A DNA stretch of 64,000 nt from NCBI GenBank assembly GCA_016713665.1, contig JADJOR010000006.1:1-64000 (forward strand), in the 5' to 3' direction. The notes below the pieces were generated by a model that was not told the origin of the DNA, did no database searches, and worked only from the letters and a program-made list of their open reading frames with translations. Position numbers and translations under genes: made by a program. This stretch comes from Deltaproteobacteria bacterium. GTDB lineage: Bacteria > Myxococcota_A > UBA9160 > UBA4427. Of the stretch, positions 15,508 through 27,580 are shown piece after piece (position 1 is the stretch's first letter; every line of letters begins with the position of its first letter).

Positions 15508-17988
15508 GTGGCGACCCTTCAGACTCTCGCGTCCGACAAGCTCCGGAAGCTCCATCGCGGCGCGACGAGGTCGTCCCAGGAGGTGCATGACCTCCTCGAC
15601 GAGGCGAGGCGCCTGGGCGTCGAGCTGCGCAACGGCGTCGACCACAAGAGTCGGCCGAGAACGGCACGGGTCCTCGCGGTCAATGGGGAGTCGCTGACCC
15701 TCCAGACCTCGAACATCGCCGCCGAGGGCCGGCCCCAGATCTATTTCCAGTTCGACATCGGCTCCACGCGTTATTTCTTCGCGTCGCCCCCGATCGCCTC
15801 GGAGCCGGGCGGCCGCCTTCGGCTCGAGAGTCCGGCGGCCATCTACGAAGCCGAGCGCCGGGATCTCCCGCGGCAGCGGATTCCGGAAGGACAAGCGCCT
15901 CCGCGGGTCCTGATCGCGAGCGATCGGATGCGACCGGTCGAGGGCTTCATCCGGGACTGGTCCTACCAGGGGCTCGGCGTCCGGGTTCCCCGGACCGCGG
16001 CGGTCGCCGAGGGCGACCAGTCGCAGGTCGAGTTCCTCGATGCGCGCGGCCAGGCCCAGCATCTCTACGCCCGGGTTCGAAGGCGGGAGGTCGAGCCGGG
16101 CAATGCGGACTGGCTCCAATTAGGCCTCGAGGTCAGCGCGGTCGCGCCGGCCGAGCCGTTCCCCGTCGAGCGCCGGGAGCGGATCCTCGACGAAGGACGA
16201 CTGCAGCGCGCGTGGAAGCGCGTCGCGTTGGCGGGCGCGATGGCGACGCGGCTGCCCAGCTCGCGCATGCGGGCGCCGAAGCGCGAGACGGAGATCGAGA
16301 AGGTCAGCTATCGCAATCGCGCCGACGAGGAGATCTGCGCGCTCGTCGATCGCTCCGGCGCGCCCGATCGCGGGACGGTCGTCGTCGTTCCGCCCGCGTG
16401 GGGGCGAACGAAGGAGAGCTTCCTCGCCCTCGCCCGGACGCTCGTCGCGAGCTTCGAGCGGGCGGGCGAGCCGATCGTCGTCCTGCGCTTCGACGGCACG
16501 AACCGCCGCGGCGAATCGCACGTCGACGAGCGCTTTCGCAAGCCCGGCGACGAGTATCTCGGCTTCCGGTTCTCGCGGGCGGTCGAGGACATCTCGGCGA
16601 GCATCGAGTTCGCGAAGAAGGCGTTCAATCCGCGCAAGACGATCGTCGTCGCGTTCAGCCTGGGCGCGATCGAGGCGCGGCGCGCGATCGCCCTCGATCA
16701 GGGCTCGAACATCGACGGCTGGATCAGCGTCGTCGGCATGGTCGATCTCCAGTCGGGCCTGCGGACGGTCTCGGGCGGCGTCGACTTCGCCCTCGGCCAG
16801 TCGATGGGCGTCGAGTTCGGCCGCCACGAGCTCGTCGGCGTCGTCGCCGACATGGACCGAACCGGCCGCGACGCCTTCGAGCACGAGCTCGTCTTCTTCG
16901 AAGACGCGAAGCGGGACATGGCGCGCATCGATCTCCCGATTACCTGGATCCACGGCCGATTCGACTCGTGGATGGACCTCGATCGCGTGCGCGACCTCAT
17001 GGCCGCCGGACCGAGCGAGAAGCGCCGGCTGATCGAGATTCCGTCGGGCCACCAGATGCGGAGCAGCTGGGAGGCGCTCGAGACCTTCCAGCTGATCAGC
17101 CAGGAGGTCGAGCGGATGGCGCTCGGTCGCGCGCTCGCGACGTCGCCGCCCGACGTCGTCGACATCGATCGGCGCACGCGAGCGGAGCGGGCCCGTCGCC
17201 CGAAGGTCGAGCTCGACAACCGGGAGTTCTGGTCGGACTACCTGCTCGGGCGCGACCGCTCGTTCGGCTTCGAGCTGATGTCCGCGACGAGCGAATACCG
17301 CGAGCTCATGAATACCCAGATCGAGATGCTCGGCCTGCGATCGGGTCAACGCGTCGTCGATCTCGGCGGCGGCGTCGGCGACTTCTCCGTCCGCCTCGCC
17401 GAGGACTTCAAGGCGCTCCGACTGCAGATCGCCCATATCGATCTCGTCCCGGGCGCGCTCGCGCGAAGCCGCCATCGCGTCGCCGCGACGGGGCCGAACG
17501 AATTGTCGATCCTGCGCATCGCCGCCGATCTCGATCTGCTCGATCGCGGGCTCCCGATCCGGCCCGAATCCGTCGACGCCGTCATCGCGTCGCTCTTCCT
17601 GAGCTACCTCGAGCGGCCGATGGAGCTGCTTCGCGCCGTGGCCGGCGTGCTCCGGCCGGGGGGGCGGCTCGTCCTGTCGAGCATGCGACGGGACGCGGAC
17701 ATCTCGCGGATCTACGTCAACGCCCTGGCCGAGCTGCCGCCCGATCGCCGCGTCGCCCATTTCGGGCCGGATTCCGCGAAGCATTTCGAGCAGATCCAGC
17801 GGGTCTTCCTGAACGACGCGGCGACCCTCGTCCGGCTCGAGGAAGAGGGCCGCTTCCGCTTCTACGACGTCGAGGAGCTCGAGGCCATGCTGCGGGAGGC
17901 CGGCCTGGTTCTGCTCGAGCATCGGGAAGCCTTCGGCAGCCCGCCCCAGGCGGTCCTCGTCAGCGCCGTCCGCCCCGTCCGCGACTGA
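15508..17988 (+). CDS. Three-domain fusion: PilZ (c-di-GMP) + LuxD-like acyltransferase/thioesterase + SAM methyltransferase
   Basis: An 826-residue cytoplasmic protein starting at a GTG. Domain 1 (about 45-215) is a YcgR-like two-part PilZ module: R118-DLP-R122 and D150-x-S152-x-x-G155 form the c-di-GMP signature. Domain 2 (about 265-540) resembles LuxD/Acyl_transf_2 proteins: VVVVPPAWGRTKESFLALAR, nucleophile S384 in VAFSLGAIEA, SVVGMVDLQSGL, then D486 (HGRFDSWMD) and H515 (IPSGHQM). The S-D-H spacing (102 and 29 residues) is close to that of LuxD. Domain 3 (about 570-820) is a class I methyltransferase with motif I VVDLGGGVGDF near residue 616 and a later LRPGGRLVLSSM. The natural reading is an acyl-handling enzyme and a methyltransferase gated by c-di-GMP; substrates are unknown. 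A membrane hybrid kinase follows 115 bases downstream. Confidence 0.8.
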   Translation: MATLQTLASDKLRKLHRGATRSSQEVHDLLDEARRLGVELRNGVDHKSRPRTARVLAVNGESLTLQTSNIAAEGRPQIYFQFDIGSTRYFFASPPIASEPGGRLRLESPAAIYEAERRDLPRQRIPEGQAPPRVLIASDRMRPVEGFIRDWSYQGLGVRVPRTAAVAEGDQSQVEFLDARGQAQHLYARVRRREVEPGNADWLQLGLEVSAVAPAEPFPVERRERILDEGRLQRAWKRVALAGAMATRLPSSRMRAPKRETEIEKVSYRNRADEEICALVDRSGAPDRGTVVVVPPAWGRTKESFLALARTLVASFERAGEPIVVLRFDGTNRRGESHVDERFRKPGDEYLGFRFSRAVEDISASIEFAKKAFNPRKTIVVAFSLGAIEARRAIALDQGSNIDGWISVVGMVDLQSGLRTVSGGVDFALGQSMGVEFGRHELVGVVADMDRTGRDAFEHELVFFEDAKRDMARIDLPITWIHGRFDSWMDLDRVRDLMAAGPSEKRRLIEIPSGHQMRSSWEALETFQLISQEVERMALGRALATSPPDVVDIDRRTRAERARRPKVELDNREFWSDYLLGRDRSFGFELMSATSEYRELMNTQIEMLGLRSGQRVVDLGGGVGDFSVRLAEDFKALRLQIAHIDLVPGALARSRHRVAATGPNELSILRIAADLDLLDRGLPIRPESVDAVIASLFLSYLERPMELLRAVAGVLRPGGRLVLSSMRRDADISRIYVNALAELPPDRRVAHFGPDSAKHFEQIQRVFLNDAATLVRLEEEGRFRFYDVEELEAMLREAGLVLLEHREAFGSPPQAVLVSAVRPVRD

Positions 17989-18103
17989 TCTCCCGGATCC
18001 CCCACGGGTATACCCGCTATATAGATCGGCCGCACGGGATCGATCTGTCGCACGCCCGAACCGGGAGCCCGTCCGAGCCTCAAGACCCCCCTCGAACCGG
18101 GCG

Positions 18104-20926
<2,823 letters not shown>

Positions 20927-21069
20927 ACGGAAAAATCGTCGATATAGTGAGATTGATTCAGTTCGGCGATTGAAATTTACAGCGTCTTCGAAGCGTCGTG
21001 TTTTTGCCTGCGTGATGTCAAAAAAAATCTTAGTCCCAGAATCGTTAGAAAATCCATCCTGAGTCGACA
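20927..21069. other. AT-rich convergent intergenic gap
   Basis: These 143 bases lie between the ends of two convergent genes. They are far richer in A/T than the left flank, including AAAAAAAATCTTAG at about 21,020-21,032. They mark the start of the low-GC segment that includes the regulator at 21,070. No gene and no clear stem-loop were identified. Confidence 0.5.
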
Positions 21070-24000
21070 CTAGTGGGTGTCGAAATCTGCCAGAAAGCGA
21101 CGTGCCCTTTGAAGGTGGGGAGTAAGTAGGCCGCGAAGGCGATTCCGCTCTCGTTGGAGAGTCTCAGCTGAAAGAGAAAGTGACAATTTGTCTGCGCGAA
21201 GTGAGTCCAGAATCGCATAGACTTGCCAACTTCTGGACCCAGCTGCCTGTTCTTGCTCTACGGCAAGCGATAGTAGACGGGTTGCACTGGAGTGATCACG
21301 CAGCGCTATCGCGAGTAGTCCGGAATATCGTGCCATTGAACCGAAGTAGACTACGCCGTATCCGGCACTTGCGAAGGTGTAACTAACGGGTGATATGAGA
21401 TCGAAAAGAAGACGACTTCGTGATCTGTCGCCTAGATAGGCGCAAACCTCTGCGAGTGCGGCGAGGCCAATCGTGCCTCCCGGCTCTCGTAGCAGTCGCT
21501 CAATATCGGATCTCGTAAACTGCCTAAGCGATTCTTTAGCTGCGTCTTCGAGGCCGCAATCCCATTGAATCCATGCGACAGCTGCCGCCCAACTCAGGAC
21601 GGCTCTGTTCTCTCGTGCGAACGATTCTGTCAGTGTGAGAATTTCCGCGGAAGAACCTCGCTCGATCCCGCGAAGCACCGCTTGACATGCATATGTCTGA
21701 ACTAGATTCGGGTCGGGGAAATCGCCTGCCAAATCTCGATAATGATGAGTGATGCGCTCGGCTTCATCTAGGTCGCCAGCCAGGCACGCCAGCATCGATT
21801 CGACCGCAAGTGGAAACCACCGATACTGAGGCAACCCAATCTTATCTGCGAGCTGTCGATACCGATCGTTTTCTAGGCGTAAGCTTTTGAACTCACCCCT
21901 CTCGAGGAGGGTGGAGATCAGCCGGGTTTGTTGAAGCATGAATGAATGAGTGTCGGAGCGTGCGAGCGTGGCTTCCTGCAGCGACAGTAGATATCTGATG
22001 CGCTCATCTCCGCGATCAGGGCCTTGAGCAGCGTCAGCTCGCGCGGCCAACGCGGCCACGAGAGCATCTGAATCGCCGGATGCCAAAGCAAGATCGTGGG
22101 CCTCTGCCGCGAGAGCGCTGGGCTCGTTCGGTTCAGACCACCTCCATCTGCAAATCTGTGACAGGCGAGCGAAGACCTTCGCGCGTAGGCCATAGGCGTC
22201 TGCCGGTAGCTTCTCGAGGGCCTCGCGGAGAAGCATCTCTTGGTCGGAGTCGTAGGCGCCTAGCTCGATTGATAGGAATCCTGGCGCCATCGCGAGACCG
22301 CATTTCGCGAGTAGTGTGGGCGAATTGATTGCGCGCGTCCAGTTTGCCGCCTCGAGAAGCGATGTTCTCGCGCGCTCCATATCGCCAGAGAAATAGAGTG
22401 CGCTCGCTCGACTGATGAGTATTTCCAAGTGCGCGTCGGGATCGGAGATCGGCTCGCGAGCGAGGATCGCGATGGAGGCATCGAGTATTCGAAGCGCATC
22501 CTTAAACGCGAGACGCGATATGGCATCGGCGCCTGCGTTCAGGGCTTCTGCTCGGAGCTCTTCGGCTGAGGCCAGCGGAAATGCCTGGCAAAGGTGGAAG
22601 AAGAGTGTCGATGCGCTCGAGGGTCTCGTCTGGAATGAGCGCTGCAGAGCGCGCACGATTCGATCGTGGTGCTCGATTCTCGTTCTTGGCGGGAGCGAGC
22701 GGTAGAGGGAGTCTCGAAGGATTGAGTGGCTGAAGGCGAAATCGGATCCGTCACTCTGGATTACGCAGGCCCCACGGGCTGGTTCGAGATCTTCGAGAAG
22801 CTCGGGAGTGGAAATTTCGAGTGCACTTGCAACGATCGATGCGGGAAACGCCTGGCCGATGACGGAGGCCATCAATAGGGCAGTCTGGGTCGCGGGCGGT
22901 AGGTCTCCGAGTTGCATGGAAACGATCTCGGAGGCGTCTGCCGCCGCCATCTTGGTCCAAGGATAGGGTGGCGAGTTGGGCGACTGTGTACGGCGCATTC
23001 TGAGAAGGTGTGTGACGTAGAACGCGTTTCCTGCCGTTTGCCGGAATATCTCTTGAACGAGATTCTCGCGGCTCCTCTCGTATGGGTCGATCAAAGACTC
23101 GATTTCATCGAGGGTAAAGGGCGCGAGGTTAATATAAGTTTGATGGATCGATGTTCGGGTCGATTGTCTAGGGTTTAAGAATCGGCGCGTGGCGAGGGAT
23201 GGTCGAGCAATTGTGATGAATAGGATCGGCGATGATGCAAGTTCGACGATCAGTCGTTCAAAGAGGAGGACTGAGTCATCGTCTGCAAGGTGAAAGTCTT
23301 CGAGGGCAATTGCCAGAGGCCTCTGGCGAGCCAATGCGCGGAATGCGTTTGACCAGTAGTGGAAGAAGTTCGACCGATCAATTTTAGTTGCGGGGCTGGC
23401 TGTTTCGGGGTCGACTTGGATTTCTGGAAGAATTGATCCAATTAGTTGTGCGTTATGCCGAAGCTGGACGTTTTCGGAGTATCTTTCGAGTGCAATCCGA
23501 AGCGCATTCGTCCAGATTGAGTAGGCGACGTTTTGATGACTAGAGTTGCAACGTGCAATGATGTAGTCGAAGTTCTGCGCGGAGTGGCTCAGGAACTCTT
23601 TGAGGAGCCGCGATTTCCCGACGCCCGGCTCGCCGACGATGCTAATCGTTCTTCCTTGGAGGTCGGCCCGTGTCTGCCTTACGAGTTCTTGAAGAGCTGA
23701 GAGCAGAGTCTTGCGTCCGACGAATGGGAAATCGGTATGAGCTGACGTGCTGCGTTCGGCATCGGTACGGAGCTTGATTTCGCTCAAGAATCGGTATCCT
23801 CGCCCCTTCATCGAGGCCACGAATCGGGGGGCTCGAGCATCGTCACCGAGCGCCTTGCGGATCTCCGAGATGCACATCGGGATCGTAGATTGACTGATCC
23901 GCTCCGATTTCCAAATGTATCGATGGAGCACGTCGCGCGAGACGATTCGGTTCCGGTTTTCGATCAGGAGGAGCAGGACATCGAGTGTCTTGCGACCGAT

Positions 24001-24078
24001 CGGGATTCGGACTTCTTCTCGAGACAGGTTCATCTGTTCGAGGTCGATCCGGAATTCGGCGAAGTGGAGTTCACGCAC
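21070..24078 (-). CDS. Large transcriptional regulator: OmpR-type winged helix + AAA ATPase + TPR
   Basis: A 1002-residue regulator. The N-terminus is an OmpR/CadC-type DNA-binding winged helix (about 1-105), with EVRIPIGRKTLDVLLLLIEN and the recognition region SQSTIPMCISEIRKALGDD, then GRGYRFL. An AAA-type ATPase follows (about 115-460): FVGRKTLLSAL, Walker A VGEPGVGKSRLL, Walker B-like LAIALEDFHLAD. The remaining 500 residues are helical repeats of TPR type. This design is shared with the SARP and LAL/MalT-like families. It lies divergently to an acyl-CoA dehydrogenase gene across 130 bases, so it may control that gene. Its base composition is clearly less GC-rich and its codon use less biased than the neighbours, suggesting acquisition from another source. 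Confidence 0.85.
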   Translation of the reverse strand: MRELHFAEFRIDLEQMNLSREEVRIPIGRKTLDVLLLLIENRNRIVSRDVLHRYIWKSERISQSTIPMCISEIRKALGDDARAPRFVASMKGRGYRFLSEIKLRTDAERSTSAHTDFPFVGRKTLLSALQELVRQTRADLQGRTISIVGEPGVGKSRLLKEFLSHSAQNFDYIIARCNSSHQNVAYSIWTNALRIALERYSENVQLRHNAQLIGSILPEIQVDPETASPATKIDRSNFFHYWSNAFRALARQRPLAIALEDFHLADDDSVLLFERLIVELASSPILFITIARPSLATRRFLNPRQSTRTSIHQTYINLAPFTLDEIESLIDPYERSRENLVQEIFRQTAGNAFYVTHLLRMRRTQSPNSPPYPWTKMAAADASEIVSMQLGDLPPATQTALLMASVIGQAFPASIVASALEISTPELLEDLEPARGACVIQSDGSDFAFSHSILRDSLYRSLPPRTRIEHHDRIVRALQRSFQTRPSSASTLFFHLCQAFPLASAEELRAEALNAGADAISRLAFKDALRILDASIAILAREPISDPDAHLEILISRASALYFSGDMERARTSLLEAANWTRAINSPTLLAKCGLAMAPGFLSIELGAYDSDQEMLLREALEKLPADAYGLRAKVFARLSQICRWRWSEPNEPSALAAEAHDLALASGDSDALVAALAARADAAQGPDRGDERIRYLLSLQEATLARSDTHSFMLQQTRLISTLLERGEFKSLRLENDRYRQLADKIGLPQYRWFPLAVESMLACLAGDLDEAERITHHYRDLAGDFPDPNLVQTYACQAVLRGIERGSSAEILTLTESFARENRAVLSWAAAVAWIQWDCGLEDAAKESLRQFTRSDIERLLREPGGTIGLAALAEVCAYLGDRSRSRLLFDLISPVSYTFASAGYGVVYFGSMARYSGLLAIALRDHSSATRLLSLAVEQEQAAGSRSWQVYAILDSLRADKLSLSLSAETLQRERNRLRGLLTPHLQRARRFLADFDTH

Positions 24079-24208
24079 GTGAGGATCCTTGAGGCGATTG
24101 GCTCAATTTCGATTTCGGTAGACGGGTCGAGGTGGAGGCTAGGGGCTTGGGGGTGGCGGTTAGTTGCTTGCTCGGACGGTTTTACGAACCGGCGTAAGGA
24201 TCGGGTTT
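24079..24208. promoter_or_regulatory. Divergent promoter region between the large regulator and an acyl-CoA dehydrogenase
   Basis: A 130-base spacer between the start at 24078 (leftward) and 24209 (rightward). It must hold promoters for both directions and is the likely operator for autoregulation. A ribosome site AAGGA at 24196-24200 serves the rightward gene. I could not assign -35/-10 boxes with confidence. Confidence 0.4.
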
Positions 24209-25393
24209 ATGAACTTCGGCTTCACAGACGACCAACGCTTCCTCGGCGAGGAGGTCCACAAGTTCCTCGAATCATCATATCCCCTCCGTACCGTCCGCGA
24301 GGTGGTCGATTCGCCGACCTTCGGCGGTTCTGATGCAACTCTGTGGAACCGGATCGTGTCCCTCGGGTGGCCCGGCCTGTGTTTGTCGGAGGCCCATGGC
24401 GGGGCCGGGCTCGATCTCGAGACGCTGATCGTCGTCCTCGAGGAGACGGGCCGGACGCTGCTGCCCTCGCCCTTGATCTCGACGATCCTGGCGGCCCGGG
24501 CGATCGAGCGGTTCGGGACTTCGAGCCAGCGACAGAGCTGGCTGCCCGGGCTCGCCGACGGTTCGCGAATCGGGACCTTCGCGATGCTCGAGGCCGGGGA
24601 TTCGCTGTCGCCGGCGGGCGTCGGGACGACCGGCCGGGTCGAGGGGAACGCGATCGTCCTGTCGGGGGAGAAGCGATTCGTTCCGGACGCGGTCGGAGCG
24701 GGCTTGTTCGTCATTCCGGTTCGGATGGTCGATGAGCGGGCGGGGCGTTCGGCCTCGGCGGGGAACGGGGATCGAGGGGACTCATCGCTCGACGAGATCG
24801 CGCTCGTGTTCGTCGATCGGGAGGCGCCGGGGGTTTCGGTCTCGCCCCTCGCGGGCATGGATCTGACCAAGCCGATGGGAACGGTCACGCTCTCGGACGT
24901 TCGGATTCCCCTGGACCATCTGCTCGGCGAGACGCGGCTCGGCTGGTCCGCCGTCGAATGGATCCTCGACCTCGGCGCGGCCCTCGTGACCGCCGAAGCG
25001 GTCGGATCGGTCGAGGCCGCTCTCGAGCTGACGACCCGCTTCGCCAAGGACCGCATCCAGTTCGGCCATCCGATCGGCCATTTCCAGGGCGTGAAGCATC
25101 CCCTCGCCGAGATCTACGTCGACCTCGAGTCCTTCCGCTCGCTCGCCTACTACGCGATCTGGGCGATCGACCACGACGCGCCCGATGCGAAGCTCGCGGT
25201 CTCCCGCGCGAAGGCCTACGCCTCGGACGCCTTCGCCCAGGCGGGGATCCTCGGCGTCCAGCTTCATGGCGGCGTCGGCTATACGTGGGAGTACGACATC
25301 CAGCTCTATCTGAAGCGCTCGAAATGGTTCCGGCCGATCTTCGGCGACGCGGACTACCACTACGAGCGCGCGGCCCGTCTGGGAGGTCTCTGA
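24209..25393 (+). CDS. Acyl-CoA dehydrogenase, FadE27/29-like partner subunit
   Basis: A flavoprotein that introduces an alpha-beta double bond into acyl-CoA (394 residues). The start at 24209 has AAGGA 8 bases upstream; an upstream ATG at 24164 is rejected because homology begins at MNFGFTDDQRFLGEEV. The N-terminal helical, middle beta and C-terminal helical domains are recognisable. The C-terminal block LHGGVGYTWEYDIQLYLKRS is typical of one subunit of heteromeric alpha2beta2 acyl-CoA dehydrogenases, and no MCAD-type YEGT Glu segment follows. It ends four bases before the next dehydrogenase gene, so the two products probably form one enzyme. Confidence 0.9.
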   Translation: MNFGFTDDQRFLGEEVHKFLESSYPLRTVREVVDSPTFGGSDATLWNRIVSLGWPGLCLSEAHGGAGLDLETLIVVLEETGRTLLPSPLISTILAARAIERFGTSSQRQSWLPGLADGSRIGTFAMLEAGDSLSPAGVGTTGRVEGNAIVLSGEKRFVPDAVGAGLFVIPVRMVDERAGRSASAGNGDRGDSSLDEIALVFVDREAPGVSVSPLAGMDLTKPMGTVTLSDVRIPLDHLLGETRLGWSAVEWILDLGAALVTAEAVGSVEAALELTTRFAKDRIQFGHPIGHFQGVKHPLAEIYVDLESFRSLAYYAIWAIDHDAPDAKLAVSRAKAYASDAFAQAGILGVQLHGGVGYTWEYDIQLYLKRSKWFRPIFGDADYHYERAARLGGL

Positions 25394-25396
25394 GCG

Positions 25397-26620
25397 ATGG
25401 ACTTCGAGCTGACGGAGAGCGAGCGCGCGTTTCGGGACGAGGTCCGGGCCTTCCTCGACGAGAACCTGCGCGAGGGGGCGGCGGAGTCGCCCGCGTTCCT
25501 CGCGGAGTGGACGAAGAAGGTCCGCGCGAAGCGCTGGGTCGGGTTCTCCTGGCCGCGGGAGGTCGGGGGCGGGGGCGGCTCGATCATGGAGCAGGTCATC
25601 CTGAAGGACGAGATGGCGAAGCGCAAAGCGCCGCCGCTCGGGACCTGCATGATGGGGCTCGCCTGGGTCGGGCCTTCGATCATCCAGTACGGGACCGAGG
25701 CCCAGAAGCAGAAGTACATCCCGGACATCCTCGACGGGAAGTACCAATGGTGTACGGGCTATTCCGAGCCGGATTCGGGGTCGGATCTCGCGAGCTTGAA
25801 ATGCCGCGCGGTCCGCGAGGGCGACGACTACGTCGTGACGGGGCAGAAGATCTGGACCTCGCTCGCGATGTGGGCGAAGAAGATGATCCTGCTCGTCCGG
25901 ACCGCGCGGGCGGGCGAGGGCGCTGAGAGCGGGTCGCCGTCGGGCGGCGCGGCGACGGACGGGGCGAAGCGGGGGGCGGCCTCGAAGCATTCGGGCATTA
26001 CCTGTCTGCTCGTCGACATGGAGACGCCGGGGATCACGGTGCGCCCCATCCGGAACATGACGGGGAGCGCGCACTTCGCGGAGGTCTTCTTCGACGGGGT
26101 CCGGATTCCGGTCGAGAACCGGCTCGGCGACGAAGGCCAGGGCTGGCAGGTCACGATCTCGGCCCTCGCCTCCGAGCGCTCGAGCATCGCCGAGGTCCAT
26201 GGGCTCGTTCGCAAGATCGACGAGGTCAAGGCGCTCGCGCGCGAGACGGTCCGGGGCGGGCGGCGCATGAGCGAGGATCCGGGGATCCGCCGGCGGATCG
26301 CCCAGGCCGAGGCGAAGATCGAGGCGATGCGGCTCAACGGGATGCGCTTCCTGACGAAGCAGCTCCGGGGCGAGCCGCTCGGCGCCGAGACCTCGATCAA
26401 CAAGCTCCATCGCGCGGCGCTCGAGATCGGGCTCGGCGAGCTCGCCCTCGAGATCCTCGGATCGGCGGGGACGCTGACCGGGAGCGAGGCGCCGGCGGTC
26501 GACGAGGGGCGTTGGGCGCGATTCGCGCTCGGCTGGCCCGACGTCGTGATCGGCGGCGGGACGCCGAACATCCAGAAGAACATCATCGCGGAGCGGATCC
26601 TCGGGCTGCCCAAGGACTGA
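25397..26620 (+). CDS. Acyl-CoA dehydrogenase, second subunit of the pair
   Basis: A 407-residue acyl-CoA dehydrogenase beginning MDFELTESERAFRDEVRAFL. The FAD/substrate block WCTGYSEPDSGSDLASLKCR and the C-terminal GGGTPNIQKNIIAERILGLP identify the FadE26/28-like partner of heteromeric enzymes. A stretch of about 20 Gly/Ala/Ser residues around position 175-195 (ARAGEGAESGS) interrupts the middle domain and looks like a local expansion. It follows its partner by three bases. Enzymes of this architecture act on bulky or branched side chains, such as those of steroids, in other bacteria; the substrate here is unknown. Confidence 0.9.
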   Translation: MDFELTESERAFRDEVRAFLDENLREGAAESPAFLAEWTKKVRAKRWVGFSWPREVGGGGGSIMEQVILKDEMAKRKAPPLGTCMMGLAWVGPSIIQYGTEAQKQKYIPDILDGKYQWCTGYSEPDSGSDLASLKCRAVREGDDYVVTGQKIWTSLAMWAKKMILLVRTARAGEGAESGSPSGGAATDGAKRGAASKHSGITCLLVDMETPGITVRPIRNMTGSAHFAEVFFDGVRIPVENRLGDEGQGWQVTISALASERSSIAEVHGLVRKIDEVKALARETVRGGRRMSEDPGIRRRIAQAEAKIEAMRLNGMRFLTKQLRGEPLGAETSINKLHRAALEIGLGELALEILGSAGTLTGSEAPAVDEGRWARFALGWPDVVIGGGTPNIQKNIIAERILGLPKD

Positions 26621-26760
26621 GACGGGCCGGAGCTTCGAGCGTACTTCCGGGACGCCTCGAGCGCGCATCGCGGACCCGAGCGGGGGGCGCCGGCGGGATG
26701 CGCGGGCGGAAGGCTCGCGACCGCGCGATGATGGGCGCTCCGCGCCGTGAGGTCGAGAAC

Positions 26761-27045
26761 ATGCGAGAGCGAATCGAGGCGAAGCTGCGCGACGCGCTCG
26801 CCGCCGCCTACGTCGAGGTCGTCGACGAGTCCCATCTCCATGCCGGCCACGCCGGGGCGAAGAGCGGGGGCGGGCATTTCCGGGCCTTGATCGTCTCGGA
26901 GAAGTTCGCGGGGCTCTCGCGGGTCAAGGCGCAGCAGCTCGTCTACGCGGCGATGGGCCCCTGGATGGGCAAGGAGATCCACGCGCTCAGCATGCAGACG
27001 TGGACGCCCGAGCAGTGGGCCGCACGACCGCCGGGATCCGACTAG
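26761..27045 (+). CDS. BolA family protein
   Basis: A 94-residue BolA-like protein. The core reads ERIEAKLRDAL, VEVVDESHLHAGH, GGGHFRALIVSEKFAGLSRV and GKEIHALSMQTWTPEQW, with the His residues used by BolA to bind a [2Fe-2S] cluster jointly with a monothiol glutaredoxin. The ATG at 26761 has GAGG 8 bases upstream; in-frame ATGs at 26728-26731 are alternatives. No glutaredoxin gene is adjacent. It overlaps the end of the convergent cupin gene by four bases. Confidence 0.9.
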   Translation: MRERIEAKLRDALAAAYVEVVDESHLHAGHAGAKSGGGHFRALIVSEKFAGLSRVKAQQLVYAAMGPWMGKEIHALSMQTWTPEQWAARPPGSD

Positions 27046-27569
27046 GACTCGACTTCAGCCGTCCCGCCCGACGCCATCGACGCCATCGCCTTCGCCCGGA
27101 ACCGCGCCATGTCCTTCTCGTAGACCTTCATGTCGAAGGCCGTCCGGGTCCGGAACTCGAGCAGCTTGACGCCCTTCGGACCGGCATGATAGGCGTAGGG
27201 CTGCTCCGCCGGCAGGAAGAAGCCGTCGCCCGGTCCGAGCTCGCGCTTCCCCATGACGATGCCGCCTTCGACGATGTAGTAGAGGCAGTCCGAGGAATGG
27301 CTGTGGCGCGGGAGCAGGTAGCCCGGCGCGAAATGGATCTCGACGAGCGAGATGCCCGCCGGCCCCTCCTGACGGAAGGGGACGGTCAGGCGCGCGCTCT
27401 CCTGGAACTTTGCGATCTCGTCGGGGTTGATCGGGGTCGCGTCGGCGCCGGCCTCCGTGAACGACATGTCGTCCATCATGCCGGCCTCGCCGAGAGTCGG
27501 GGCGTCGGCGGCGGTGAAGATGGCGAGCTTGCCATGGGGGACGGGGCGGGAGCGGTCGGGCGCGTTCAT
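27042..27569 (-). CDS. Cupin domain protein
   Basis: A 175-residue single-domain cupin starting at 27569, where AAGGA lies 7 bases upstream. The double-stranded beta-helix motif appears as HFAPGYLLPRHSHSSDCLYYIVEGG followed by LGPGDGFFLPAEQPYAYHAG. Several His and a Glu at the expected positions indicate a metal site. The function could be a dioxygenase, isomerase or ligand sensor; nothing nearby decides. It is preceded on the same strand by the secreted beta-helix gene 11 bases away. Confidence 0.8.
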   Translation of the reverse strand: MNAPDRSRPVPHGKLAIFTAADAPTLGEAGMMDDMSFTEAGADATPINPDEIAKFQESARLTVPFRQEGPAGISLVEIHFAPGYLLPRHSHSSDCLYYIVEGGIVMGKRELGPGDGFFLPAEQPYAYHAGPKGVKLLEFRTRTAFDMKVYEKDMARFRAKAMASMASGGTAEVES

Positions 27570-27580
27570 GGGAAATCCTT

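Noticed and set aside
20927..21069. AT-rich gap considered as an attachment site or island border
   Set aside because: No integrase, no tRNA and no matching direct repeat found at the other edge near 24.1 kb.
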